Positions 12,501 to 23,781 of a stretch of 64,000 bases of DNA are shown one piece after another. The position numbers and the translations under genes were made by a program. The notes beneath the pieces are model-generated. The model was given only the letters and a program-made list of their open reading frames with translations, did not search any database and had not been told where the DNA came from. Positions within the stretch are counted from its first letter, which is position 1. Each line of letters opens with the position of its first letter. The stretch covers positions 558,001-622,000 of the forward strand of contig CAJZBQ010000018.1 in assembly GCA_914767885.1 (NCBI GenBank), written 5' to 3'. The DNA is from Blepharisma stoltei. Its lineage: Eukaryota; Ciliophora; Heterotrichea; Heterotrichida; Blepharismidae.

Positions 12501-13026
12501 TTTGTATTTGAAGGTGTCAATATCTGATTTTTTGACACTGTTTTCAGCTAGGACTAGTAGCTGGTTTTGGACGAGGATGCCAAGCAGAATACTTATATTT
12601 GCATTTATTTTTGCGTGCATGACTGCAACGCTGTTTTCTTGCTATTGGTGGCTGGATTTTACTGATGCAGGTGGAAACATCCCTAATATGAAATCAATAT
12701 CATGGAGACTAGCGGGATGGATCTGGGGCTATGATATAATATTTTTTATTATACAAGATGTAGTCAAAGTTTTTGAGCTGAAAATGGTCGAAAAGTACTA
12801 TAAACTGCAAGGAAAAGAAGTTGGGTATTCAGGGTCGCTATTGTCTGATAGTTTTCTTACTTTTAAAACAGGCGCTGCTCAAAATATTATAAGAAAAGCT
12901 ACTTCATCTATTATGAGTCAAAATTCTTTGATGGATTATCACCACAGCAAAGCAGTTTCTTCAATTATGAGCAAGCATTCCTCAATGGCCCATAATGTAA
13001 AAGCTAGTAAAAAAACAGCTATATAA
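9580..13026 (+). CDS. Plasma-membrane-type H+-transporting P-type ATPase (P3A), four IESs
   Basis: It would pump protons across the plasma or an endomembrane at the cost of ATP. Coding segments 9580-9911, 10002-10348, 10431-10640, 10911-11369 and 11474-13026 sum to 2901 nt (966 aa), close to the ~920-950 aa usual for PMA proteins. Visible motifs in order: IKLGDIIPAD and the actuator TGES near residue 200, CSDKTGTLT with the phosphorylated Asp near 349, the KGAP nucleotide-binding motif, MITGDQLAIAKETAR, and GMTGDGVNDAPALK near 595. TM segments flank these. TGA at 12334 is Trp. Joined junctions (KGDLEAIVAATG, KGAPQVILKMSND) align without gaps to plant H+-ATPases. The start MSDEDSPIDEYE is preferred to an in-frame ATG 40 codons upstream, whose extension is hydrophobic and unlike the family. 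Pump specificity is by homology only. Confidence 0.9.
9912..10001. mobile_element. IES in H+-ATPase, 90 bp
   Basis: The ends TATATACTTAA and (inverse of right end) TATATGTAATTAA form a short inverted repeat. Removal gives QSYIKDIDFCVLFIL in frame. Confidence 0.75.
10349..10430. mobile_element. IES in H+-ATPase, 82 bp
   Basis: Both boundaries fall in a TTA codon. Excision gives KKGDLEAIVAATG exactly as in the family. Ends TACTTCCCC and TAACTCTTC are weak inverted repeats. Confidence 0.85.
10641..10910. mobile_element. IES in H+-ATPase, ~270 bp with GC-rich core
   Basis: Stops make the region untranslatable. Joining GTA at 10640-10642 to the TTA at 10910-10912 gives LSLCVCIILFASIPIATQ. The core (about 10685-10865) is clearly richer in G+C than the gene. 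Sequence just inside the left end closely repeats the exon start on the right, so the precise cut is less sure than elsewhere. Confidence 0.65.
11370..11473. mobile_element. IES in H+-ATPase, 104 bp
   Basis: Excision between ATA codons gives GAPQVILKMSNDQSIADE, matching the family spacing after the KGAP motif. The insert contains TAA stops. Confidence 0.8.
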
Positions 13027-13125
13027 ATTTTACATTTAGTTTAATTATCTGAAATTTTTAAATCTTAATCTACAATATAAACTATCAGAATAACTTATAT
13101 AAAGCAGTCAGTTGAGGCAATAAAA

Positions 13126-13924
13126 ATGTCAAAAGCATTCCAAGAGCGCTTCAAAACAAAATCAAGCATAATGAGCAAATCAGGAGACATTGATATTGAC
13201 ACTCTTCACGCAATCAACAAAAGTGAACTGAGATCGTCTATAGATTCTGCTCGCTTGCCATCAAATCCGTTATTATTTCCTCCGATCCAAAAATCACCAA
13301 TTTCTGAAGAGGTTACCAAATTGAAAAATTTTAATCCTTCTATTACAAATAACAGTAATAGACTCAACCCTATGTATAGATAATTTAGAACCTCCCCAAG
13401 AAACCAAGAAAACTCGAATAAAAGATACTCAAAACTCAGTGTCAGCCCGAATAAGTTATACAAAAATTTATCACAGCATGCTATTGAAGAAAGAAAAGGA
13501 AATTTGGCTAGTAACGTAGATATACCTGTTTGCCAAGAATAGCTCACTAAGGAGCGCTTTTTGGTTCGCCATTCTTAAATTTGGTTAGCCAGAAAATATG
13601 CCAAGCCAGCTATAGCCCGGCCAACCAAAAAATACTCCTTAGTGGGTAATTCTTGGTAAAAAGTATATTTCAATGGATAGTAGCGTATACATAGCAAGCC
13701 ATAAGGATTCTTATGTAAATAACTATTATTGGCAGGCAAACCATAAGCCTTCTTATGTGGGAGGCGAAAAGTGGCTTATTGAAAAAAGCAAAAGAAGACA
13801 AAATAGCTACGCGGAAAGAATACAAAATGTAGTAGTCGGAGCTAAAATTAATGCATTTAGCTTTCCTCAACACATTTATCACGGAAAAAACAATGTGGAA
13901 CAGAAACCGAGAGTTTATTTTTAA
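13126..13924 (+). CDS. Unknown protein, 212 aa, one 15-nt intron and one IES
   Basis: Segments 13126-13373, 13389-13520 and 13666-13924 sum to 639 nt. The protein is polar and basic, rich in Ser/Asn, and ends QKPRVYF. The second half has aromatic-rich stretches (NNYYWQANHKPSY). No domain is recognised and it may be ciliate-specific. It lies 100 bp downstream of the H+-ATPase on the same strand. The start is the first ATG with an open frame. Confidence 0.65.
13374..13388 (+). other. 15-nt spliceosomal intron
   Basis: GTATAGATAATTTAG removes the only in-frame TAA and leaves frame intact (NPITSPRN). Length and ends match heterotrich micro-introns. Confidence 0.75.
13521..13665. mobile_element. 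IES, 145 bp, with ~33-bp inverted ends
   Basis: Left TATACCTGTTTGCCAAGAAT and the inverse of the right end TATACTTTTTACCAAGAATT continue to match through CTCACTAAGGAG. This is the clearest inverted repeat among the short IESs. Excision joins SNVD to ISMDSSVY in frame and merges two apparent ORFs. Confidence 0.85.
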
Positions 13925-14110
13925 CTGTATTAATTAATTTAATGCTTAAATCGATATTTTTGTAAAATTCATTTAAAATTTGATAAAAAAAATTATATAA
14001 TTTTTTAAGGTATTTTACAAAGAATTTTTTTTTGATAAATTAAATCTGGTATAAATCTGGCTACATTGGAAAGGCTATAGTGTGTAAAATTAATAAAAAA
14101 TATTATTTAA

Positions 14111-14822
14111 ATGTTGAAAAGAAGAGAAGAGAAAAAAGAAGAAAGAAAAGAACAGCCAGGAGCTGTTTTAAGAGCTGATAACCCTTTTTTCGGAAAGCAG
14201 CTAGCTGATATCCTTGACGAGCTGGATAATTAATATGGTGATGGCGACAAAATATATTCTTACCGACAACGCACCACTGTGGGTGCCAAAATGGCTTTAT
14301 TGTCTATAAAAGATCCTTTGATTCTAACCCTAAGAATGTTTAGTTGCTGTATGGGGTAGGGTGGCATTGTGAGTCAGCTGGTAGCCATTTCTGTCCAGGT
14401 ATTAGTTATTGGGTGGATTTTAGGTCACAGGCTCGGTCCCGGTCTATTCCGGACAGCCGTGCTTTTTGCCTGGGTGTCGCCTTTCCTCAAGGTGGCTGAG
14501 AGGAGGTATTGGACTGACCTTTACCTCCATAGCACCGCAAGACGAACAGCACCAGGGTCTTCCGAACCCATCCAAACTCAGGGGCAAAGTGTAATCTTAC
14601 GAGCTGGAAGGCCCATCTCCGAATATGAGAAACCTTGAAAGTTTAAGAGACAGTTATCTAAAAGACCCTGAATGAGCAGTATACAACCCCCAATCTTCTG
14701 CAAGCCTAAAACGAAAAACTAAAGATGTCATGACTGATCTTATCGAAGTCCAGCACAAACTTGGCGCCGCTATGGCAGCTATTCATGAGCTTAATGAAAG
14801 ATTAGGAAGATTTAGCTCTTAA
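14111..14822 (+). CDS. Small unknown protein, 104 aa, interrupted by a GC-rich IES
   Basis: Segments 14111-14226 and 14624-14822 (315 nt). The N-terminus is very basic (MLKRREEKKEERKE). After joining it reads DILDELDMRNLESLRD, and it ends in a helical stretch with LGAAMAAIHELNERLGRF. TGA is read as Trp once (KDPEWAVYN). No family is recognised. Confidence 0.65.
14227..14623. mobile_element. IES, 397 bp, GC-rich interior
   Basis: TA-bounded, and removal fuses two halves of a small gene in frame. The interior (about 14340-14620) has much higher G+C than the neighbours and an 89-codon open frame that looks like a by-product of that composition. Confidence 0.75.
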
Positions 14823-14911
14823 TTTGCATTATTTACTTAAAATCTACCTAAAAATCAATGAAAATACGCCAAATTCTGAGCAGTCTTTAACCATATAACC
14901 TTTAAATCTAT

Positions 14912-16435
14912 TTATTGATTAGAAATTCCTTTTTTCACTTTTTCCAAACAAGTCAACACATGTCGGCCATACGGAAAAGTCTTTAAAGCAGCTGAGTGCT
15001 CAGTGACTTTCAAAATCAGCTGATTTTGTACCTCACCTCTTGAAACTTCCAGTGCTTTTTGGATCACAAAATTGGCAAATTTGTCAGTCATAAGCTCAAA
15101 TACATGCTCAGGGGCAAATAGTTCTTTGGCAAAAGCCCTTATATGTTCAGGGTTGCCTACAATTAAGCATTTTTCTATGACATTGCTGGCGAATTTATGT
15201 TTGCTAAGCTCATATAGTCTTCCAAGGAAAGAGACAATTAATTGGGATTTTAATGGGGCTTGTTCTTTGTCAAGGATATGCTGGATAACGTAGTTGCCAT
15301 AATTTTTCTTGCTGAGGTCAACAGCATTTCTTATAATTGCATTGACCATATCCATGATGGCTTCTTTAGGACAAAATTCGATAATTCTTTGGACAACTCT
15401 GCAGCCATAGGCATGCTCAGCCCAATAAATGGTATTCATTCTTAAGTCATCTACAATAAAGCTCATATAAGGATAAGGGAGCACTTCTACGCATTTTTGT
15501 ACAACATGATTATACCATATATCATTAATTTTGGCTAAAAATTGGCTAAATTTAATAGGCTTATAATTAATTTTCTATAATATAGCATTTTGGTCCTCAA
15601 CGCATTTTTCCACATGTCCTCTTAGTTCATGAGCCAAATATCTTTTTTGGTCTATTTCTACCACTTCTAAAGCCTTTTGGACAACTCTGCATCCATACAT
15701 GTGGGTGGAGAGCTCAATGACTCTTCCTGACATCAAATTTGCAATTGACCTTCTTTGTTCTAGATTTCCATATTCTAACACTTTCTGAACTACGTAATTT
15801 CCGAAGACATCGACAAGCAGCCCAAAACCAGCTCTGTAGATTTCTTCGAAAATCAGTTGTTTGTCTTCTGGGAGTACTGTTTCGATCTTCTGCTGCAAAT
15901 ATCTTGATCCTGCCTGCTCTCTAGACATCTCGGCTATTCGGCCTCTTATATCTGCCAACTCACTACGTTTCGGTGGAGGCATCGATACTTGGAAGTTCCC
16001 TGGCACAAACTCAGCCGCACCTAAATTCAGCGATGGCCCATACACAGATGGCTGTGCAGGCTTTGGATCTTCATTTATACTTAAAGCTGCTAAATCATTC
16101 GTAGCTTTCGGAATAGAATATTCTTCCTCTTTTTCTGGCCAAAACACTTGTGGAAATGGCAAATATTGGGTTTTTTATTTTAAATAATTAAAATTTTTAT
16201 TGTAAAATACTAATAATATTATAAAATCCATCTAAAAATTGTTATTTAAAAATAAGGCTAATTTTCTATCCCACAAATATACAGAAGGAGCCGATGTCGG
16301 TCTTTCAATGAGTTGGTCAAGTTCATCTTTATTGAGGAGCACATGCCGCTTGGTTTTGGTGAACCGTCTGAATTGTTCTTCGTCTGAGTCGTTGTCTTCA
16401 GCAAGAATATTTCCGATTAGTTTAATTTCGTTCAT
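14912..16435 (-). CDS. PUF (Pumilio-family) RNA-binding protein, two IESs
   Basis: PUF proteins bind 3' UTR motifs and repress or localise mRNA. Segments on the minus strand are 16435-16233, 16163-15583 and 15510-14912 (1383 nt, 460 aa). After an acidic N-terminus come tandem ~36-residue PUF repeats with core motifs such as FGNYVVQKVLEYG, YGCRVVQKALE, NHVVQKCVE, YGCRVVQRIIE, YGNYVIQHILD, FASNVIEKCL, FANFVIQKALE and GRHVLTCLEK. These are the usual eight, and base-contacting N/Q, C/R/Q and S/N/Q positions are visible. The IES at 15511 interrupts a repeat, and joining gives QNANHVVQKC. It sits tail-to-tail with the small gene at 14111. Confidence 0.9.
15511..15582. mobile_element. IES in PUF gene, 72 bp
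   Basis: Excision restores a PUF repeat (DQNANHVVQKCVE). The insert has an in-frame TAG. Confidence 0.85.
16164..16232. mobile_element. IES in PUF gene, 69 bp
   Basis: TAG and TAA stops lie inside. Excision joins LFLNNNF to YLPFPQVFWPEK, giving the gene its N-terminus. Confidence 0.75.
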
Positions 16436-16557
16436 ATCTACAGCTATTATAATAATTCTCAGATAATAAATCCATGCTGGGCATTTCTTTGGTATTGTTT
16501 AGTTAAAAATTAAGGAAAACTTAAAGAAATTAGACTGGAAAATATATTAGAATAAAT

Positions 16558-17379
16558 ATGCAATCTGAGCCTCAAAGCATAGCCCATGAAATCGTGATTG
16601 ACAATCGATCAAATTCTTTAAGTGATATCAGCGAGCTGCCAAGCTACCTTAATGTAGCGGTAAACCAGAACAACCTTGACAACCTTGATGAAAGTAATTC
16701 CAATGATATTTTTATCAACATTACAAACTGCTCAGCACCTGTACATCCAAGTGTATATAACTCTATTCCTATTAATGAACTTGACCTAGGTATTGAGCCT
16801 AACTGAGAACTCTCACAAACCTGCTGCAGAGCAATCTATCGTGTAGAAGCACCCAATGGAGACGCAAGAAAAGTTTATGCCTTGGCTCAGCTTAGAAATA
16901 GGTCAAGCTGCAGAGTTTTGATGAGCAGGAATAGAGAAATCCCTGTAATAAAAGAAGCTCATTATGAACTTCAGCCAATTGAAAATACGTTTTTAGAAGA
17001 AATATGCAGCCAAGAAGAGTTACAAGATTTTTGCAATGGGGCAGCGATTTATTGTAAAGATATCATACGCAAATTAAACCATTTAGTTTTATTTTACAAT
17101 GTGACCTCCTATCTATCCCTTATAATATTCGTATTTTTAGCTTTTCTGTTTTTAGCACTAAACCAAGTGGTGTTGACTTTTGTACTGGTAGGGCTTTTTA
17201 TGCTATTTATATATGCCTTCCATCATAAGTTTTTTGTTTTTATAAGAGGATACCCAGAAAAAGTGAATCAAAAATTGGCTGAATATTTGACTTTTAATAA
17301 AATAAACCTAGCACAAATCGGCATAAACCCAAGACCTGGGCCTTTCGGGATTTATATTGAATTTACTCCTTATGTATAA
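16558..17379 (+). CDS. Unknown membrane protein, 273 aa, two TM segments
   Basis: One frame from ATG at 16558 to TAA, with TGA at 16804 as Trp. The N-terminal ~170 residues are polar. They are followed by two hydrophobic segments, YNVTSYLSLIIFVFLAFLF and VVLTFVLVGLFMLFIYAF, separated by two residues, so probably a hairpin. The tail contains RPGPFGIYIEFTPYV. I do not recognise the family. It starts 122 bp from the divergently transcribed PUF gene. Confidence 0.7.
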
Positions 17380-17404
17380 ATAAATGATTAATGCAGTAAA
17401 ATAG

Positions 17405-20264
17405 TTAATTATGGTCAGTATTAGATGAATTTAATGAATCTTCTTCCGTTGCAGAATTTTGATATCATGCCAGTGGTGACAGGATGAACTCAAAATTTTT
17501 GCCAGGAAAATAAAAACTGGCTGGAAGGCCACGGGGTCGCAGGTGGCAGAATTCTCGGATGGGTTGCGGTCTGGGCTAACTGGGCCTCCCCTCGACCCAC
17601 AGGCAAGAAGACTGGCGGCGCAACACCAATCGAGCACTTCTGGAGGTTCATTATTGTGTCTGTAAATGGCAGATATAGTTCCATAAGGAGGCATCAGACG
17701 GTACCCTCACACCCTGAGCACTGTCAGAGATTAAGAGAGTCCTTTGCTGAAATTTTTTGGTTCAAGCAGGTTCGGGTGAGTCTCCCGAAAGATGTGGCAT
17801 CATCATTTTTGGTGACGTCGACAGAAAAGGGCGTAGGTGGCTTTAGTGATTAGCTCCAGATGAGCGTGAAGCTGAAGCTCGACTGGATCAGGGGCTGAAA
17901 TAAACCCCGCTTTAACCCTCTCTAATCCTAACTCTCTCTCTTCCGTTGCTTCTATATGTACAACAGAAGTTGATCCTCTTCTCAGACTCCATTTTTTGGA
18001 CAAATTATCATATACAGAAACATTTTCATTTTTAATCACTGTTTTGACCCTATTCCTATGCCTCGCTGACTTATATTCCCAAGACCTCATATTGATTTTT
18101 AGCTGATCCATACAATTTGAGTCAATATATGACGACTGCAAAAACTGGTTAAAAGCTTCATATAGCGGCATCACAATATTTTTCAAAAACCCAGCTTGCG
18201 ATTTTGCAACGTCTGTGGTCTCTCTATCACAATACATAGAAATTGGCTGATTTTTAAGCTTTTCTATGTCCCCTTGGTTAAAAAATTCTTCAATTACTAG
18301 CAGGCTCCATCTCTCATGCAGTTCTCTGCTTTTTGCAGCATGGCCAATATCAGCGGATTTTACCATAATTTTCATGATATCGATTCTAGTTTCATAGTTT
18401 TCAAGGACTTTTGGAGAGGAATTCATTAATTTGACGCGAAATTGGCCTAAAATATCGAAGTGCTTTTGCATGTCAGTGGCAAGGATCATTTCTACAATTT
18501 CTTTGCGGACCATAATTCAGGTATCCGAGCTTAAGGTGCTTAAAATATTGGCATTAGTCTGCTTCATTATTTGGAAAACGGTGGAGCAGTGCATCATTTC
18601 GAGGACTGAAGTGTCATTATAAAGAATTGCAAGCTCATCTTTATTTGTGACTAAAAAACGATTAGAAAATGCAGGATGGCCTACATCGTGGCCTAAACAT
18701 GCAATTATTGTAGCTAATATATCAAATTCTAAATAAATATTCTACTTAAGGCAAATTTTAGCTATATTTTTTGTATTAAAAATATAATAAAATATATCAT
18801 CATGCAGAATAATCTGACAGAATAGATTTGTTAATAAAATAAATGGAAGACGCCAGCATATCTGCAGCATGTGAAGAGTTATGGAACGGATTATTTTTAT
18901 ATAGCGATTCCAATTTTTCAAAAAAGCAGGTATACACTGATTCAGGTATGCTAAAAGTGTCATCAAGCCTATATTTTTTTATGCAGTAGCTCCCAACAAT
19001 ATGGAGAGGCTTATCATGGGTGCAGTCCTTTAAAAAAAACATATCAAAATTCCAGTTTTTCCCAATCTGGCTGAGGACACCTATAAGCTCATCTTCATGA
19101 TACTCTTTGCGGAGCTCTGAAGTTTTTAAAGTTCTCATGCGGTGCCTTATTCTTTTTTCTGGCAAATATTGCAAGCCAGTTCATGTTTCTTTGATATAGC
19201 GGCGGTCTTCTGGGTCAATTCCATAAGTTATCGCTTCTATATCAGCAGAATATATATTCTTTATATGATAATTTATCATTTACTTCTATAATATTCAAAT
19301 AATTATCAATTATTTCTCCTATTATATTACTTTTTGACGAAATTATCCCAATTACTGTGTTTGCTAATTTTATTGCCCCATTAAGTTTCAATTTCAGTTC
19401 TCCTGATAAAGAATCAGCGACATACTGGATAAGCGAAATCGACTCTTTTATTTTAGAGGTAACTTTTTCAAGCTCACTTGTAGCTGGCTCATTATCATGG
19501 TTTTCTGGCTCATTGGACTTAGAAATTTGCTCAATTTGGAACTGTTCTCTTGCAGAGTGCTCAATGGTATAAAATTTTCTAGTTTCAAAAGAAATCTGAA
19601 GTAAATAAATTGATATTTCAATAAATGTAGCTAGGTAAGACTGCTCTGTCAATATATGAGAAACAAAATAAATCAAAGCGGTAAATAAATTCCAAAGCGC
19701 AAAGCATAAATAGCTTGTGTGGAGAGTAAATTTAGAAATTATTAGCATAATGATTAGACCTGGGATACAAGAAACACTACCACTTATATCCCCTTCAAAA
19801 ACTTCATTAAGAACAGGCGCATCATTTAAAACCAAAAATAGTCCAGTAAAAAAATAAGTCAGCTGGAGCAAAAATAAATTGTGAAACTTAAACTTGATGT
19901 AAAAGATGAGGAAAAATGTTATAGAGTTTATCAAAATAAGGCCTCCGAATAGAGAAAGCTCAAATATGATGATTTTTGAAGTGCAAGCTGAGCTAAGTGC
20001 GTTATAAATATACACAATAAGGTATAAAATACATATCAAGTAGTAGTTATAAAAAAAGTGCTTCTTTTGTATCTGAATTTCTAAAAAAGCTTGAAATAAG
20101 TCAGAGCCAGAAAGGACTTGGCTTTGGTATGCTTTTTCTGTAGCTTCATTTGAAAATTTCAGAGAAAAAGCTTTTTTGCTTCTGCAAGGTGAATCGCCGA
20201 TGTATGTGTTAACTGACGCTGCATGTAAGCCATCATCATGGCTAGGAGAAGGACCTATTTTCAT
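17405..20264 (-). CDS. Membrane cyclic-nucleotide phosphodiesterase (class I PDE), three IESs
   Basis: It would hydrolyse cAMP and/or cGMP at a membrane. Segments 20264-19287, 19237-18810, 18733-17834 and 17462-17405 sum to 2364 nt (787 aa). The N-terminal third has about six hydrophobic segments (for example YLICILYLIVYIYNAL and LFLLQLTYFFTGLFLVL). The C-terminal catalytic domain shows NPFHNSSHAAD, GHDVGHPAFSN, YNDTSVLEMMH and the metal-ligand SADIGHAAKSRE with EEFFNQGD, the class I PDE metal and nucleotide site pattern. TGA is Trp in ETWTGLQYL and SDTWIM. Joined at 18734-18809, the protein reads SDYLEFDILATIIA. A family with six TM segments fused to a PDE domain is typical of ciliates and apicomplexans. 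Substrate choice is not readable. Confidence 0.85.
17463..17833. mobile_element. IES near PDE 3' end, ~371 bp, GC-rich
   Basis: The C-terminus ITKATYQNSATEEDSLNS is restored by TA-to-TA removal. The interior (17490-17830) is GC-rich. Because it lies close to the stop codon, homology cannot confirm the exact cut. Confidence 0.6.
18734..18809. mobile_element. IES in PDE, 76 bp
   Basis: Removal restores the helix before HDVGHP. The insert has multiple TAA codons in frame. Confidence 0.8.
19238..19286. mobile_element. Very short IES in PDE, ~49 bp
   Basis: The frame changes between EVNDK and SADIEAI. Joining the two TATAGAAG copies at 19238 and 19287 gives NYLNIIEAITYGID. Alternative TA pairs within ~20 bp also work. 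Confidence 0.5.
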
Positions 20265-20775
20265 TTATAAGCTAGAGATTAATTTTTCATTAGATATTAT
20301 AGTGGAGAATGTACAATTGGAAGATAAAGATTGAGGGATAAAAATAGCCTTTTGCTTGAATTAATTTTGGAAAATAAAGGATTAATTCTCTCTATAATTC
20401 TAAGGCATCAGCCATAAATTTCACTGATTAAAAAAGAATTTTAAGAAGGTTTAAGATAAGTTGAAGAAAAAAAGGAGCGGCTTGGCTTGTACAGGCAGGG
20501 ATAAGTGATTAATAAAATTATTATTAGGTGAGCTGTGGGAAAAGCAGGCACTTTTTGTTATTATATATTATAGAGTTCTCAGAGCAAATAGGTCTCTGCC
20601 ATTATGTAAATTAGACATTAAACCAAGTTGATTTATAATTTTAATTTATACGATATTTTAAGGTTTTTTTAATAAATTGCAATGATCACTCTGGTCTCAA
20701 AGAATTATTTTATTCATTCCAAAACCTTAATATTTTTGTACCGTATATCTTAGAAATGATATATAAATTATTTAT
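20265..20775. other. Intergenic, nothing recognised
   Basis: AT-rich spacer between the PDE 5' end and the GTPase 3' end (both minus strand). It has no protein-like frame and no inverted-end element that I can see. Confidence 0.5.
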
Positions 20776-21375
20776 TTACAGTCCACAGCATTTTTTATTT
20801 GTTTTTTTCTTTTTCCTTACCATAGGAGAATTCTTTTTTAGGCATACTTTGATTGCTTCATCAAAAACTTGTTTAAGTCCTTCCTGAGTTAGTGCGCTAC
20901 AAGGTAGCCAACTATAAAAGCCAACTTCTGCACAAAGATGCTGAGCTCTATTATCAGGGGCAGGTTCTTGTCTATTGTTTCTAGCTTCAATTGAATAATG
21001 ATTGATCTGGTCTTTTTGTGTTCCAACTAAAATAACCGGGACATGATTTACATTATTTTCTTGGATTTCTGGATACCAATAAGCTCTTACATTGAGAAGG
21101 CTAGGTAAAGAAATCATAGAGTAGCAGACAATAATGATATCTGAAGCCTTTATTATGGGCCTTCTAAAATCTGCATGCTCTTGGTCTCTTCTCCCAGATG
21201 TGTCATAAATACTTAACGTGACTACTTCACTTCCAGCATTTACAAGAGCATTATAGTTATCTAAAATTGTAGGAGTGTAGACCTGAGGGAATGTGTTGGC
21301 AGTATAAGAGGCGACCATACAAGTTTTGCCTATATCTGAGTCTCCGAGAATTGTGCATTTTATTTCTCTATTCAT
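20776..21375 (-). CDS. Rho/Rac-type small GTPase, 199 aa
   Basis: A molecular switch probably acting on actin or membranes. GDSDIGKTCM is the P loop, YTPTILDNYN is switch I with the conserved Thr, DTSGRRD replaces the usual DTAGQE/D, GTQKD is the NKxD-equivalent and CSALT the G5 loop. The polybasic tail KKKKTNKKCCGL ends in a CaaX-like box with Leu last, suggesting geranylgeranylation. A small insert (NNRQEPAPDNRAQ) stands where Rho proteins have their insert helix. The changes in G3 (SGRR) may lower GTP hydrolysis. No IES. Confidence 0.85.
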   Translation of the reverse strand: MNREIKCTILGDSDIGKTCMVASYTANTFPQVYTPTILDNYNALVNAGSEVVTLSIYDTSGRRDQEHADFRRPIIKASDIIIVCYSMISLPSLLNVRAYWYPEIQENNVNHVPVILVGTQKDQINHYSIEARNNRQEPAPDNRAQHLCAEVGFYSWLPCSALTQEGLKQVFDEAIKVCLKKNSPMVRKKKKTNKKCCGL

Positions 21376-22351
21376 TTTTTACTATTTTTCAAAAATTGAA
21401 TAGGATGAGAAAATTGAAAGTTAAGATAGAAAATATAAAAATAAAGAATTTTTAATGTTCTAGGATACACACATTTAATAATATTTTAAATTTAGAGGAT
21501 TTGGAATTATTATATACGATTTATAAAGAATTTTATTTCTTTTAACAAAGCAATTATATTTAATATGATATAGATTTAGGCATTAGAATAGATTTTTGCT
21601 TTATTAAGTTCCATTTTAGCTATTATTCATTAACTTAATAACTCCTCACTTGAATTAAATGAAAATATTTTCTAATCAAATGGATTTTAATTTTTATGAA
21701 AAAATAATTTATAAGACTATTCTATTCAAAGTATCAAATTATTTAAGTCTAATTATGCTCACCGAATTAAAACAGAGCAAGATATAGGCAAATTTTCGAT
21801 TTTGGTGAAAAATTAGTACTGATTAAATTGGGGATAGCTATTTTCATAGGAATTATTATCATTGTAAAAATTACTAATTTTGTTCAAATTTAAAGGTTAT
21901 AAGTAAGAGCTGAACCATAATCGTTTCATTTTTATAAATTCAAAAACTCCAGCATAAATTTTCAATTTCGCTTATATTAAGCATCTATCTAAAGCCACAA
22001 AACATAATTAGCCTCGCTCATGCTGAAACATTGAATAATATCAACAAAAAAACAATTAAAAGAGATAATATCATGAATCTCCATATTTAGCCTAAGATCA
22101 TCAACTTTAAAAAAGCTGGACAAATAACTGTTTCAAATTTAGAATTTATCCCTTTTTTCTTATTTTTCAAGCGAATTATTCTATATTTTTTTCACCTTAA
22201 TTTCCGCTAATTCATTTGCATCATCTATAAAAAATTATTACCAAACTTCCACAGCTTTTTTCTCTTGCATTTTTCTATCAAAATTGTCCCAAAATAATAT
22301 CAATTTGCATAGAAATATTCTCCAACCATTCTCAATAATTATAATTAAATA
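21376..22351. other. Intergenic, nothing recognised
   Basis: Divergent promoter space between the GTPase and the membrane protein. Strongly AT-rich, without coding-like frames on either strand. Confidence 0.5.
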
Positions 22352-23343
22352 ATGAACATACTAAAAAAGCTTTACAACACTAGACTCCTAGCCCATTTTC
22401 TTATCACAGTCGAGATACTAGTAGAGCACGCACAAGTAATGTCCTTCTTGAAGTCCGCTCCTGATCCCACTGACAATTTATGGAACTCAGATGCCGTAGA
22501 TGCCTTTGATGGGCTGAAAAAAATTGCCTTAAGATTTGATGACGATGCATTTATGGGGATCTATATCACCTCAATTGCCATTGTGGGAGCTACTTTTATC
22601 CTTTATTTGATCCTTGCAACAAAAGTCCACAAATGGAATAAAGGACAAGACACATGGGGAACCTTAGCTATATGGTTTGTGGAGCATATAATTTATGGGA
22701 TTGGCTTTGTCCCGATCATATCACAATATGTGGCTCCTCAATATTGCAATCTTTATAGTGAGCTGAAATCTTATAACCTTTTTGATGATAGGTAAGCCAG
22801 TTTTTGAATAAATAATTAATATTGAAAATTCAAAAAAGCGAGGATACCTCACTCGATTGCTGGAAAACAGACCAAATGGCTATGCTGGAATTCGGATTTA
22901 TTTTTACCGGTATTGCCTTGTTTATGGCTGGAGTTGTGGCACCAGTCCTTAAATCTGAGCGCAACGGGATCGAGAAAAGGTGGGGCAATGAGAGCTATTT
23001 CCCAGGAATGTACAAGTTGTATGTGATTGGGGTCGCATTTTTACTAGCACCAGTGGGCGTTCCTTATGCTGGGATTATTGTGACGATTTTTATTATACTG
23101 TACTTATTCTTTTTCGAGTGCTACAAAAGTTTACATGTTGCTAGTATGAGAATGTCGGTGCTATGGGGATCTTTATGGGTTTTCATCTGTGCTGAATCAC
23201 TGAAAGAATCGACAAGCAGAGGGTCTGACATGCTTGCAGGTTGGATTCCTTTCTTAGTGTTTGGCTATATCATTATGCCATTGAAAGCACTGATTGTTAA
23301 AAGAGAGCTGAAAGTCTTGCCAATAGAAAAATATGCTTTATAA
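22352..23343 (+). CDS. Polytopic membrane protein of unknown function, 311 aa, one IES
   Basis: Segments 22352-22788 and 22845-23343. About seven hydrophobic stretches are visible, among them IYITSIAIVGATFILYLIL, MLEFGFIFTGIALFMAGVV, YVIGVAFLLAPVGVPYAGII and the adjacent IVTIFIILYLFFFECY. The first loop is acidic. The joined IES gives LFDDTSLDCWKTDQ. No family is recognised, although ciliates have large families of such proteins. Confidence 0.7.
22789..22844. mobile_element. IES, 56 bp
   Basis: TAGGTAAGCCAGTTTTTGAA on the left and TATCCTCGCTTTTTTGAA as the inverse of the right end share TTTTTGAA at the same distance. Removal restores frame. Confidence 0.75.
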
Positions 23344-23781
23344 GAAAAATGAGGAATTATCAGAAAAAACTGCGACTGATTTTTTTTTTAAAAAAAAAAA
23401 ATGATTGGAAAAGCAAATATGGGAACTATTAATTATTGGAATAGAAATCATATGGATTTAAGATAAATATTCATCTATACACAGTCTTATAAAATATTTA
23501 ATAAATGCTAATGTCATTAAGGGGAAGGGGAAGGACTTACTCCCATACTTCTAAAGAAATCATATATTGACCAAACATAAGTTTAGATCGTCCTTTATAA
23601 TCATTTTTGGCGAGAAAAAGGGGATTTGGTTTAACTAACTTTGTGTGAAAAGCCAACTTTTTAAAATTAGAGAAAACTAGCAGAATGGCTTAGTCACTGG
23701 GAGTTGGTTTTCTAACAAAAATTGTCCAGACCAATATCATTTTTCTGTTAGAAATGACCTAGAGCTAGAATCATACTCAGG

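Noticed and set aside
9580-13026. Apparent series of frameshifted ATPase fragments suggesting a pseudogene
   Set aside because: Every break is removed by a TA-to-TA deletion or by reading TGA as Trp, and the resulting protein keeps all catalytic motifs.
14369-14638. 89-codon open frame with unusual composition
   Set aside because: It lies inside a GC-rich insert whose removal fuses a gene. The frame is explained by base composition and resembles no family.
17431-17694. Pair of overlapping minus-strand frames downstream of the PDE
   Set aside because: They lie in the GC-rich IES near the PDE stop and show no family features.
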